The notes beneath the pieces were generated by a model. It was not told the DNA's origin. It ran no database searches and worked only from the letters and a program-made list of their open reading frames with translations. Shown here piece by piece: positions 53,923 through 63,699 of a stretch of DNA of 64,000 nucleotides (positions are counted from its first letter, which is position 1; every line of letters starts with the position of its first letter). Position numbers and translations under genes: made by a program. Origin of the DNA: Heligmosomoides polygyrus polygyrus (taxonomy: Eukaryota; Nematoda; Chromadorea; Rhabditida; Heligmosomidae). Where the stretch lies: the NCBI GenBank assembly GCA_947396885.1, contig OX377204.1, positions 90,530,728 through 90,594,727 of the forward strand, written 5' to 3'.

Positions 53923-55188
53923 AATATCAACAACTATCGACCCATCAGTCTTCTCTCGGTTGTGTACAAGATCTTCACCAAGATACTGCTTAACCGCATG
54001 GCGCGTTGCTTGCATGAATATCAGCCAGTGGAGCAAGCAGGGTTTCGCAAGGATTTCTCCTGCATGGACCATATTCAGACTGTCTCACAGCTCATCGAGA
54101 GGAGCCGCGAATACCACCTCCCACTTGTCCTTGTCTTCGTGGAGTACCGGAAAGCGTTCGACTCTGCGGAAATCAACGCCGTGTTGAACGCACTTGTGCA
54201 CGCTGGTGTACCATCGCCCTACATCCGACTTCTCAACGAATGCTTCTCGAGCACATCGACTACCATCCAGCTGTTCGATCGAAAGCTTAAAATTCCTATC
54301 GGGGAAGGAGCACGGCAGGGAGACACGATTTCTCCCAAGCTATTCACAGCGGCACTCCAGGATGTCATGAAAGACTTGAACTGGGACGATAAAGGCTACC
54401 TTGTCGACGGTAAATGGATCAGCAACCTTCGCTTCGCCGACGATATTGTTCTCATCTCTACCAGCACGGCAGAGGTCGAGGAAATGCTGAACGAGCTCAA
54501 TGTGGCAGGTATGAAGATTGGATTGGACATGAATATGTCCAAAACATAATTTATGGTCAACCAGTGGTGTGACACGGGACTCGTAAGGTTAAATGGAGTC
54601 GCTCTACAACAGGTCGACTCCTACGTCTATCTGGGAAGAGAGCTGAACATGGATAACGAACTCGCTCCTGAAATCGCTCGCAGGAGACGCGCAGCATGGG
54701 CAGCCTTCAGTTCGATTCGCGAAGTCTACGATCAGGTCAAGGATCCCGGCCTCAGGGCCTCGATATTCAACGCCTCTGTACTGCCTGCGATGTGTTACGC
54801 GACGGAAACCTGGCCCGACAACAAGACAATCGCCAGAGCGATACAAACTACGCATCGTGCACTGGAGAGATGTCTTCTGAGGACAAGCCTCCGTCAGCAA
54901 TGGCACAATACCCTACTAAGCTCGGAGCTACGGGAGAAGTCGCAATTAGCAGACCCGCTGCAGTACATGAAGAAGTCCAAATATCGCTGGGCCGGACACC
55001 TGCTTCGACGGAGGGACGATAGATGGAGTCTCCGTGTCACAGAATGGCTCCCGAGAGACCATAAGAGACCACTGGGACGACCGCCATGGGCAGACTCATT
55101 CTCAAGATCTTTCAGAGAGCGAAGTCTGCCTCACTGGATGCAAGGAGCCAGAGATCGAGCGGTCTGGAAGAGTTGTGGTCCCCGCTGA
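53923..55188 (+). pseudogene. RTE reverse transcriptase fragment with an in-frame stop
   Basis: The frame reads [40 protein letters not shown] (the first catalytic Asp position of the family is Glu here, FVEYRKAF against the usual FIDLKKAF), [22 protein letters not shown] (catalytic Asp-Asp intact) and NMSKT. A TAA at 54547-54549 follows, then the same frame continues FMVNQWCDTGLVRLNG, YLGRELNMDNELAP, RWAGHLLRR and RPLGRPPWADSF to a stop at 55186-55188. The N-terminal endonuclease is missing. Confidence 0.9.
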
Positions 55189-55240
55189 GAAGACCTCCAG
55201 CAGAAAAAAGGACCATCAAAGACATCAAAGACAAAGACAA
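53923..55240 (+). mobile_element. RTE-type LINE, second subfamily, 5'-truncated
   Basis: Flanked by the 9-base duplication GGTAGACTG (53914-53922 and 55241-55249). It starts within the reverse transcriptase ([12 protein letters not shown]) and ends in a tail of CATCAAAGA-type repeats. It is related to the RTE at 18099 but clearly distinct, and shares its 3' end with the fragment at 25619-25694. It sits between two units of a tandem repeat. Confidence 0.92.
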
Positions 55241-55249
55241 GGTAGACTG

Positions 55250-55560
55250 TACAATTTCGTCGCTACATACTGTTCTACAGAAATTCTATATTATGTTTCA
55301 ATGCTACATTGTTTATATGAATCCTCTGTATATAACTAGCATAATATAAAATGAGATGGGACCGTGTCGCGAATTTGCACAGCATTGAAAGGAGGAGCGC
55401 CAGTCTGTCAGCCCGCTTCAAGTGGCGTGCCAGTTAAAGGCGGCGTATATCATCAGTACCGTGCTTTACTGACGAGTATTCGGTTAGCGTTCCGACTAGC
55501 TATGATTGGCCGGCCCGTTCTCAGTTCCCAGTGCTGATCAGATTCGCAACATAGACAATA
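55250..55560 (+). repeat. Second unit of the tandem repeat, left part, with MITE-200
   Basis: CTAGCATAATATAAAATGAG, then a MITE-200 copy at about 55358-55553, then GCAACATAGACAATA, where a mariner is inserted. The rest of the unit resumes at 56801. Confidence 0.75.
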
Positions 55561-56800
55561 TGGTGTGGTGTCCAGAATGTATCAGCAGAAATACAACAAT
55601 TTTTCAGAATAACACAATTTTTGATCTACATTTTATTAATCAACCAAATAAAGTCCATCAACATCGACTACCCAACGTTTCACAAAACTTCGAACTCCTC
55701 TAGCATAGAAATCCGGCGACTAGGAGGCGAAAGAAGCTCGGAGGTCATTTTCGAGGTGGTTACGATCTTCATACGCTTCCCTTCCAGATGATGCTGAAGT
55801 AATCGGAAAAGGTAGTCGTCACTTGGGGCCAGATCTGGGTTGTACGGTTGATGCGGCAGAACTTCCTTCCGAGTTCAGGAATTTTCTGAGAAGTCGTCTT
55901 CGAGATGTGTGGGCCCTCGCTATCGTGCAGCAAGCGAACTATGTCGAGTCTGGGCTGTTCCTTGCGCATCTTCTCGGCCAGTCTCTGCAGTTGGGTAGCG
56001 AAGACCTCAGCAGTGACAGACGTGCTGTCAGGCAGCAGCTCGAAATGGTAGATCCCATAAACTCCCCACCAGACGCTCAGCTTGACTTTCCCCGCATGAA
56101 TCTCACCTTTTACAAAGATTTTGGCACTTCATCGTGTCGGCACCACGCACGTTTACGAGCGTGGTTAACGTACAATCCCATTTTTCGTCTCCTGTGACGA
56201 TGGTGTCCGGCCAGTTGCAGGTGCGACTTCGGAAGAGCAGCTGAGTGCGTATGTCTAGACGTCTTCGCCGGTTGTCGTCGGTCAGTTCGTGTGGGAGCCA
56301 CTGATCGAGCTTCTTAACCATTCCAAGAGAGAGATCGCAGTCCATTGTTGATGGTGGATCGGGAACAGCCGAGAGCAGCAGCAGAATAACGCACACCTTC
56401 ATATGGATGCTGCTCCGCCACTTTGCTCAGTTTATCCAAAGATATCGTTGTCGGTCGACCAAAGCGAGGCTCATCTTCGAATCTCCTGTTGCCGCTTCTG
56501 AAGCTTCGAACCAGCTGTACACAGACCGTACAGAAGGAGATTCAGAGCCGAATACACGACACAAGTTTCGATAGGCTTCTGCAGCGGAGTGCCCAGATTC
56601 AAACTCGTAAAGGAGTGCGTGTCTAGTACGGGTAGACAATTCCGCCATCGTACAGTGGAATAGGCAAGAAAGACGGAGCTGGATGTTATGCAGATACTAA
56701 AGGATAGTGTCCTTATACAGGACTTATGTTGAGATCTTCAGAACATTCTAGAAAAATCTTCAACATTGCGAAATTTTCTGCAGATACTTTCTGGACACCC
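55561..56800 (-). mobile_element. Mariner transposon, both ends, decayed
   Basis: The right end read inward is GGGTGTCCAGAAAGTATCTG, the left end GGTGTCCAGAATGTATCAGC. TA follows the right end at 56801. Length about 1,240 bases. On minus the transposase starts MAELSTRTRHALLYEFESGH at 56648 (helix-turn-helix with SVRSVYSWFEASE), continues with GMVKKLDQWLPHELTDDNRR and DTIVTGDEKW (first catalytic Asp) at 56330-56190, and then RLLHDSEGPHISKTTSQKI (second catalytic Asp) near 55935. At least three frameshifts separate the pieces. Confidence 0.9.
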
Positions 56801-56835
56801 TACACATCTTCAGAAAGCAATTTTAGAAGAATAAA

Positions 56836-56857
56836 TGTTTAATTACCCATGTTTGAG
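56836..56857 (+). ncRNA. SL1 spliced-leader-like sequence
   Basis: The 22 bases match the nematode SL1 leader at 20 positions; the differences are T for G at position 1 and T for A at position 15. It is followed by GTGTGAAC, so the leader exon border GAG/GT is kept. No Sm-site-like A-T4/5-G sequence follows within 100 bases, so this is not an intact SL RNA gene. It is either a decayed SL RNA copy or the 5' end of a retrocopied, trans-spliced mRNA. Confidence 0.6.
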
Positions 56858-57514
56858 GTGTGAACGGAAGGCGGGTAAGTCCTGCGTGGCTACATCAGAA
56901 TCTTCCATGTAAACCGAACCAGGCGTAGGCTTGAACGCTACTGCCTCTCGTTAATGTCACTTTTTACCACTGACTGCCAGTGCACAAAAAGCCTTCAGGC
57001 TATTACCGTCCACCTTTTGGTAGTACACGAACCCGTTGGTGAATAGCCATTCGTCTTTCGGTAATTAGAGTAGGCTTCATAAATTTCTAGACGCCGTATC
57101 GGAGCTAATGAGTAACGATGGAAATAAACTTGTGTAACTGCCGAGATTTATGTCCGAATAAATAAAGCCGCGATGTTGTTTGTTTCCTCAGCAACGTGTA
57201 CGTAGACGATCTCGTCTTTAAGTTTATTCCCTTTCTGGTAGCAGTTTCACATTTTTAAACGTTCAAAATCTACTCTCCATCTGCTATTTGGTCAACTGTA
57301 TACATGACAAGAGTGCGAAATAAATAAATAAATAAATAAATAATAGGCATTTGTAAACTCTAACCCAAACATGATCTCTTCTCCAAAATGGCACAAAGTC
57401 GAAGCTGGAGGTGCTCTTTTGGTTCTATGGGTTATTCCGCTGTGGGATCAAGCTCTATCGACAATTTAACCGTTTCCAGTCTGTTAGGTCGATCGAAATT
57501 CTACGATATTCTGA
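56858..57514. other. Stretch downstream of the SL1-like sequence
   Basis: Three AATAAA-type words occur at about 57123-57165, and an AAAT microsatellite at 57320-57343. No open frame of note begins near the SL1-like sequence. A SINE-A scrap (GGCGCATCCCTCAAAAGGGT) lies at 57515-57580, just beyond. Confidence 0.45.
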
Positions 57515-57607
57515 TGAAATAGAGTCCGCGGCGCATCCCTCAAAAGGGTACTTCAACGTTGTCCTTCATCATTTTCTATTAAGATATTGATATTATCCAA
57601 AGCAAGG

Positions 57608-57889
57608 AAGGGAAAGCGGAGTCGGAGAAGGCGCGGGCCGTCGCTTGTGCCCGATGGCAGGTTCCTGGTTCGGATTTCTCGCTAGGGCAACCAAGCCTTC
57701 CATTCCTCCGGGGTCGGTGAATTGGTACTAGATTTCCATGGCTGGCCAGGATAAAGTTCTGGCCTGTTCATCGGCTAGCCGCCGTTTGTCATTGTATAAT
57801 CCGAATACGGATTCAACTCGACTGCAAGGGATCCCACGAAATAGAACGCGTGGCGCGTAGCAAAGGAATTGAGTGACGCCTCCTATATA
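57608..57889 (+). mobile_element. SINE-A, nearly full-length copy
   Basis: From GAAAGCGGAGTCGGAGAAGG to GAGTGACGCCTCCTATATA. The tail is cut where TIR-0.8 copy h begins at 57890. Confidence 0.83.
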
Positions 57890-58789
57890 CCATTTTCTCG
57901 TCAATTGGACACTTTTCAAATCAAATTAGATACTCATCGCCTAAACCTTTAAAATCACACCGAACTCTTCCATATTCAAATGATCTTTTTTACATTAAGC
58001 TATTATAGAAACTGTCCAAAAAGGTTAGAATATTTTTTTGTTGAAGGAAAATTGTAGTAGAACTTTTTGAAGTTTTATTTCGTCTATTCACTCAGTGAAC
58101 ACACTGTTTAAAGATTTATACATTTTCTATTTTTTCGATGAAAATAAATCTTCAAAGCCTGTTTTAAAAAGCAGGAAGGTGGTAATTTTCAACTGCCAAA
58201 AAAAGATTGCGCCGTGTCCTCTCCCTCAATTCCACGTCACGACTTTTTTATGGATGGCAGATTTTTTATGTTTGCATAGAGTTTGACACTTATTAACGAT
58301 ACAGCAAAAACAACTTTAAAGAATATACATAACTTCACATCGATAGTTCATGTAAATGCTATTTACAGAATCAATCAAATAAGTTTTAGAGCGAAATTTT
58401 TGAGTGCTTTAATGGCGCGATTTAAGCATTCACTGCGGTATACGCTAGCTTCTTTGCTGAGCTTCAAAACAAATTTTAGCTTTTTGTCTTTTATCTAAAA
58501 ATAAATGGGGCAGGTTAACGGAAAAATTTCATGCAAAATTATGCCAAATTTTCCTTGAACAAAAATAATTTTAACCATCTTATTGAGTCTGTAGCTTAAT
58601 CTGCCTTAGCTCATTCCGATTTGGAAGGTTCGCTTAGCAAAGTGCAGAATTTGACGTAAAAAGTGTCCAATTTGATTAGAAAAGCGTCCAATTTAACTTG
58701 AGAAGAGTTTTGTTTGATTTGAAAAGTGCCCTATTTGATTTGAAGTTTCAAATTTAGATTGAAAGGTGTCCAATTCGACGTCGAAATGG
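57890..58789. mobile_element. TIR-0.8 element, copy h, complete, with expanded end repeats
   Basis: Starts CCATTTTCTCGTCAATTGGA and ends with the inverted CAATTCGACGTCGAAATGG. The right end holds about six direct units of the roughly 20-base motif (GTGTCCAATTTGATTAGAAA and variants) between 58640 and 58789, more than any other copy. Length 900 bases, no transposase. Confidence 0.85.
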
Positions 58790-59065
58790 TGTATATTCGT
58801 CAAACTATACAAGAAGAGCAGATCTTCCATTCAAAACTTGGGCACCACGATCTGTCGAGCCCTCTGGAGTCAGCCATCATACCACGAAATTACGTCGAAG
58901 TAGGATGCAAGGCGATTTTAATGAATGCACCTCCGAATGGCTACCGTATACCGGTAAGCGATGGAGCGCGGAAACTGTGATGTCTGCGCCCTCCTAGCTT
59001 AGAGATCGCGCGTCGGCGTCCACGTTGACATTGGATCGATCTCTTGTGCATCCGCGATGGTGCGA
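58790..59065. other. Unassigned non-coding stretch
   Basis: No feature recognised. The 122-codon minus frame at 58994-59362 overlaps the tRNA-like repeat and is not supported. Confidence 0.45.
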
Positions 59066-59300
59066 ATCGTGGTGCAGTGGAAAGGGCATTGCTTCATGCG
59101 AGAGAGGTGGGGGGTTCGGTTCCACAGCGTTATGGCACACTTCCATTTCAACTGACCACATGGGATTTGGGGGTTTTGACGTGTATGCAAGCGTTTCGCC
59201 GCTCGAAGAGCGCAAAACCCAGCCTAATGATATAATAACCATTCGGCTTGTGTGTTCGTCAGGACCGTCGTTGGAGTAGGATGCATGGCGCGACCCTAGT
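59066..59300 (+). repeat. tRNA-derived repeat (SINE-like)
   Basis: A box CGTGGTGCAGTGG at about 59069-59081 and B box GGGTTCGGTTCC at about 59111-59123, with usual tRNA spacing. The sequence continues non-tRNA-like to a GGATGCATGGCGCGACC end resembling the SINE-A 3' block. It may be a third SINE type or a recombinant. Confidence 0.5.
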
Positions 59301-60507
59301 TTGCCCTCAAAGCCTGGAACTGCGAGTGGTATACGACATCCACTAAAACAACATCGCCGCAAGTCGTTCCGGCCGCGAAAAACAACCCGTCAAAAGCCTC
59401 TTCTCCGGCGCTGAGATTGAACAGGTGCACGGGCCGTGGACGACGCAATTATGGCGTCGAATTGTTACGGCCAGTGTGATTCCAAGTGGAGGAAGCGTTT
59501 TTCGCCGGCATCGCAATGCACTCGACCACTGCTTGTCGAAAATCGCCGGCTGCCGCCCGGCGTGGTGCCTCCGTGGAAGCGCCGTCTCCCTCGCACTCGA
59601 CCGTCGGCGGCGTATGCGTGTGAGTGTGTCATCGCTCTGCTGCCTCTCCACAGCTCACACGCCGAGGAACACCTGTCATATCTGTCGGCTGCGTGGCGGC
59701 TGGCTGATACCCACAGCTGATATATCAGTCAATCTTTCAGAATCCCACCACCAGACGAGCACTCGTCTCACGTCATCCGACTTCTCCGACTAACTGCCCG
59801 ACAGACTGACGGAGCGACTAGCTGACTGACTGACTGACTGCAGCTGAAGCTGCTGCTGCTGCTGCCGGCGGTGGTGGTTAGTCTAGTGAACAGCCAGCAA
59901 CCGACTGAATGGCTGCTGCTGGTGCTGGAGGCTTGTTAGTAGCCGCTTCAGTGACATCTCTTCATGCCTATGCGACGCCCTCAATAATCGCCCTGATTTG
60001 GCTCTAGTAGTACACGGAGCCGGCACTGCACTCTCCACGAGGGTTGGCGGCTGTCTCTTCCACTGTCTTCGTTACCTAACTATGTCTGTTCCGTACAGGG
60101 CCTCGTCGGACTTCTTCGGTAATCCTTCGCCATTACTCAAACTATCGTCTGCGGCAAGATTCCGCAGCGTGGCCTAATCCCTCGAACTTATGTCGTTCGT
60201 TGTTGAATAATGAGATAGGGATCGGAGCGCGTTTGGACGAGCGCACTTCAAACCAGAGTGCCCGTCAAACACCCTGTTTCCCCTCTTCTCAGGACTAATA
60301 ATTAGGAACTGCTTACTTAGCCAATATGTATTTTAAATTCAGTGTTATTACGGACAACGCACAAGCCAGCAACGGTTGGGTATAGGTCTCTCGCTCAAGC
60401 GCCATTCATTTTGAGGGCTAGTTGATTCGACAGGTGAGTTGTTACACACCTCTTAGCGGGTACCAACTTCTATGGCCAACGTCCTGCTGTGTATATCAAC
60501 CAACGCC
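59301..60507. other. GC-rich island with CTGA and GCT repeats
   Basis: About 59400-60170 is GC-rich. It contains five CTGA units near 59822-59840 followed by GCT triplets at 59846-59862. Frames of 94-122 codons on plus and 102 on minus overlap and none has a recognisable domain. The layout resembles the island at 1900-2600. It might be a promoter or 5' exon, unproven. Confidence 0.4.
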
Positions 60508-60552
60508 TTTTATGGGGTCTCATGAGCGGAAAGCTCATGAGACCCCATAAAA
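60508..60552. repeat. Perfect 20-bp hairpin
   Basis: Arms 60508-60527 and 60533-60552 (starting TTTTATGGGGTCTCATGAGC) pair without mismatch around a GGAAA loop. The hAT target duplication begins two bases later at 60555. Confidence 0.9.
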
Positions 60553-60562
60553 AGCTAGGCAC

Positions 60563-62094
60563 CAGGTGTGTGCATATTTACGATTTACGATTTTACGATT
60601 TACGGCGATTTTGGAGGAATTTTTTACGATTTACGATTTACGACATTTGGGGTCGTAAATCGTAAATTTTCGTAAATGTGATCTTTGATCAACAGACACT
60701 CACATCTAGCGCGCTCCAGTTTGAGCATACTTAGAAGACTTTTTGACAGTAGACCCTCCCTTAGGCGTTCAGAATCTGTGTGTAGAATATTTCATGGTCT
60801 TGCTTTCATCAGCTTTTTGGAGTCTAGATGAGTGATACTGCAGAAAGGTGCTCGAGCAAGATAGTTCGATTCCTCGGCAGGCCCAACGAAGGTCTCCTTC
60901 AACCATTTCTAGGTAAAGGGTGACGAGAGTTCTAGGTGACAGATTTGCTTACAACGGATAAAGGACAAACATGTCTTTGAATGGTGCGGGAAAATGCATC
61001 ACGAATGCTGTCAAATGTAGGAAAGTGTCTCTTGCATGGTGCATCTCGAGTCAACGATCGCTATCTTATGATGAATCCGTGGAAATGCGGAAATTCCTCA
61101 AGGAGCTGCGCAATGCCAGCTCTGGTACGCTCCGAAATTTAGTTTCGATTGAAAGGCGTTACTCCGCGGTCATTCAAAAATTCGCGTATAGCTTGCATAC
61201 CGTCGAAGATGTGACAGTTTAAAGAAATGATACAAAAATAGTTATTAAGCCTTTGCATAATTCATGATTCTCTGCTGCGGTTCAATGCTATGAGGCGGTT
61301 TGAGGTAGGAAACCCCCACCCATTTCAATTTTTATTTTTTATCAAAGCTTCTGCGCAAAACGGTTCAGGGGTCACCTTGTACTGAGTGGTCATCTGCCTT
61401 GATAGGAATGCATATTGAATCCAAATTAGCCTGTTATACTTCGCTATACGCCGACGCGTCGCCGTATTATAACATAGGTCTTGCGTAAAATTTTTAGTTT
61501 CGCACAACGCAAAACCTTGTGTAGGGCTGAACTCACTGTGACCTTTTAGGGGACACTTTATATTTATATCAATATATAATAGATTGTAGTAGCACTTCTA
61601 GTACCAAAGCTTATCAGAACATAGGAGATTGCCATTTTTTTATTTTCTCCGTGCGCACTCCCTTTATTTTTGGTTCAGCGCGGCTAGTAGTGCCAAGTAT
61701 CGTCTGGTTTTACGCTTTTTGCAACGCTTACACTTTAATTTTTATCAGGAAATCAGCTTTGACATCGAGTCACAACGATCACAACGAGTGGTATTTGCTT
61801 AATTTAGAGGTGGCAAAATGTAAGCATATACATTAAGCAAGAATTTTCTTCACTGAAAGCCATGATTCAATTTATATACTGAAAAGGGGCGAAGGTGTTT
61901 GTTTGGTACGAAGCACAAAAATAACGCCTCTTGCAAACATGGTGGCGTAATGCAGAGACCGTTTTCTCTGAGACCAACTTTGAAGCTCTAGTCTAGTTAC
62001 GATTTAGGGTTTACGATTTACGATTTACGGCTGTTTTGTCGTAATTACGATTTACGATTTACGAAATTTCGGATTTCATTTACGCACACCCCTG
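60563..62094. mobile_element. hAT-type DNA transposon with TTTACGA clusters
   Basis: Ends CAGGTGTGTGCATA (left) and, read inward, CAGGGGTGTGCGTA (right): short inverted repeats of hAT type. The flanking 8-base duplication CTAGGCAC (60555-60562 and 62095-62102) fits the hAT target pattern nTnnnnAn. About 110 bases at each end are packed with direct and inverted TTTACGA heptamers (60577-60680 and 61997-62085), probable transposase binding sites. The 1,532-base element lacks a recognisable hAT transposase; its best frame is 83 codons at 60971-61222 (plus, MSLNGAGKCITNAVKCRKVS...), of unknown relation. It is therefore probably non-autonomous. Confidence 0.9.
60971..61222 (+). other. Open frame inside the hAT element
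   Basis: 83 codons with a soluble-protein-like second half (MRKFLKELRNASSGTLRNLV). It lacks the hAT dimerisation motifs I would expect. It could be a leftover of the original transposase N-terminal region or chance. Confidence 0.25.
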
Positions 62095-62102
62095 CTAGGC
62101 AC

Positions 62103-62411
62103 CTTAACCCAACGTTCGGTTCATCTCACAGCGCCAGTTCTGCTTACTAAAAATGGCATACTCGGAGCTCGCGTTCGTGTCAACAGTTCAAGGAAGAAAC
62201 CAAGACAACGTACCCATTGAAATTTTGAGTAGGCTGAGGTCGTTTCGGCCCCAAGTCCTCTAATCATTCGCTTTTCCGGATATAACCGATGTTATTATAC
62301 ATATTCTTTAGAATACAGTTTGTTACTGTGTACTATTAGGCTGGCGCAGAATAGAGATATTGGGAGTGAAGGGTGCACAATTAATACTGAAGTTCTGATT
62401 ACTTTCATTTA
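62103..62411. other. Unassigned non-coding stretch
   Basis: No feature recognised between the hAT and mariner elements. Confidence 0.5.
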
Positions 62412-63680
62412 TTAGGTCATCCAATAAGTAATGTTGTTTTTTTAACGTTGGCTTCAATTGAACAAATTTTCAACAAAACTTCATTTCAGCCAACAACGTA
62501 ATCACTATCATTATCGACAACTTTTCTCCATCTAACGAGCAAATCTTCAATACCTGAGCAATAAAACTGTTGTGGTTCTTGAGCAAAATATGTGGACATA
62601 GCCTTCTGAATATCCTCCAAACTTTCAAATTTCTTGCCACTAAGAATATGCAGTAGAGACCGGAATAAGTGGTAATCCGAAGGAGCGAGATCGGAAGAAC
62701 ACGATGATGAGGCAGAACCTCCCATCCTAATTCGCTGATTTTTTCAAGCACTCGTTTTACACAGTGCGGTCTTGCATTGGTGATGGAGAATTACGCCTTT
62801 TTTGTTGACGATCGCCGAATACTTCTCAGTAGAGCTTGGTTCACTCGATCCAATTGCTCACGGTAAAGGTTCGCGTTAACGGTCTGCCCAGATTTAAGCA
62901 TTTCAGAGTGGACAATTCCACGGATATTCCACCAAACACAAAGGTTCCCTTTCTGATATGAATATTCGGCTTCGCAGTACTTCTTGGCTGTTCATTTTTG
63001 GAAAACACCACTGCTTTTTGCGCATCGGATTATCGTACAAAATCCATTTTTCGTCTCCTTGATTAGCAGATTAAAAAACGGGTCTGTTCGGTGTCGCTGA
63101 AACAGTGCGTTGCAAAGCGTCGGTCGGCTGCACGGTTCTCGGCGGATAAATCGTGCGGTACCCAAACACCTGCTCTGCATACCTTGCCAATTTGGCGTAG
63201 ATGAAAATGCATGGTTTATTTGGGTTAGTTGAGTACGCGAAAGTTCCTCCGCTGTTTGACAAGGATTCGCCTCCAGCTCTGCCAACAGCTTATCGTTGTC
63301 AAATGTTACGGGTCTTCCTGATCGAGAGGAGTCGGAGAGGTTAAAGTTAACGGATTTGAACTTGGAAAATTATAGCTGGAGTTTGCGAGCGTCCTATGCA
63401 TCTGCATATACATCGCAGATATTTTTGCTAGCAACCGTTGCGTTACTACCCTTCCGAAATTCGAACAGCATGCAATGCCGAATATGCTCCTCTGAAATTT
63501 GCCAAGCCATTTCAGCTAAACTTGCAAGCTAACAATTCAACGAATGGTAGATTCTAAAAGAGCAAGTCTCATTTACCTTAGAATCACTTTAGTGCACCTT
63601 CAAAATACACAAATCTGCCGACGAATAATGAGCTAAAACCGTAGTGCACAAAAAATGACATTACTTATTGGATGACCAAA
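62412..63680 (-). mobile_element. Mariner transposon, complete ends, decayed transposase
   Basis: Inverted ends TTAGGTCATCCAATAAGTAA and, read inward, TTTGGTCATCCAATAAGTAA, flanked by TA at 62410-62411 and 63681-63682. Length 1,269 bases, normal for mariner. On minus the transposase N-terminus EHIRHCMLFEFRKGSNAT lies at about 63500, SRSGRPVTFDNDKLLAELEA near 63330-63270, VNANLYREQLDRVNQALL near 62890-62835, and ISELGWEVLPH near 62740-62710. Further decayed C-terminal phrases include KFESLEDIQKAMSTYF. Several frameshifts are present. Confidence 0.92.
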
Positions 63681-63699
63681 TAAAATGAAGTCGTTTTGA

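Noticed and set aside
56836..56950. Intact SL1 RNA gene
   Set aside because: Only the 22-base leader matches; the intron-like part and the Sm-binding site of SL RNA are not present.
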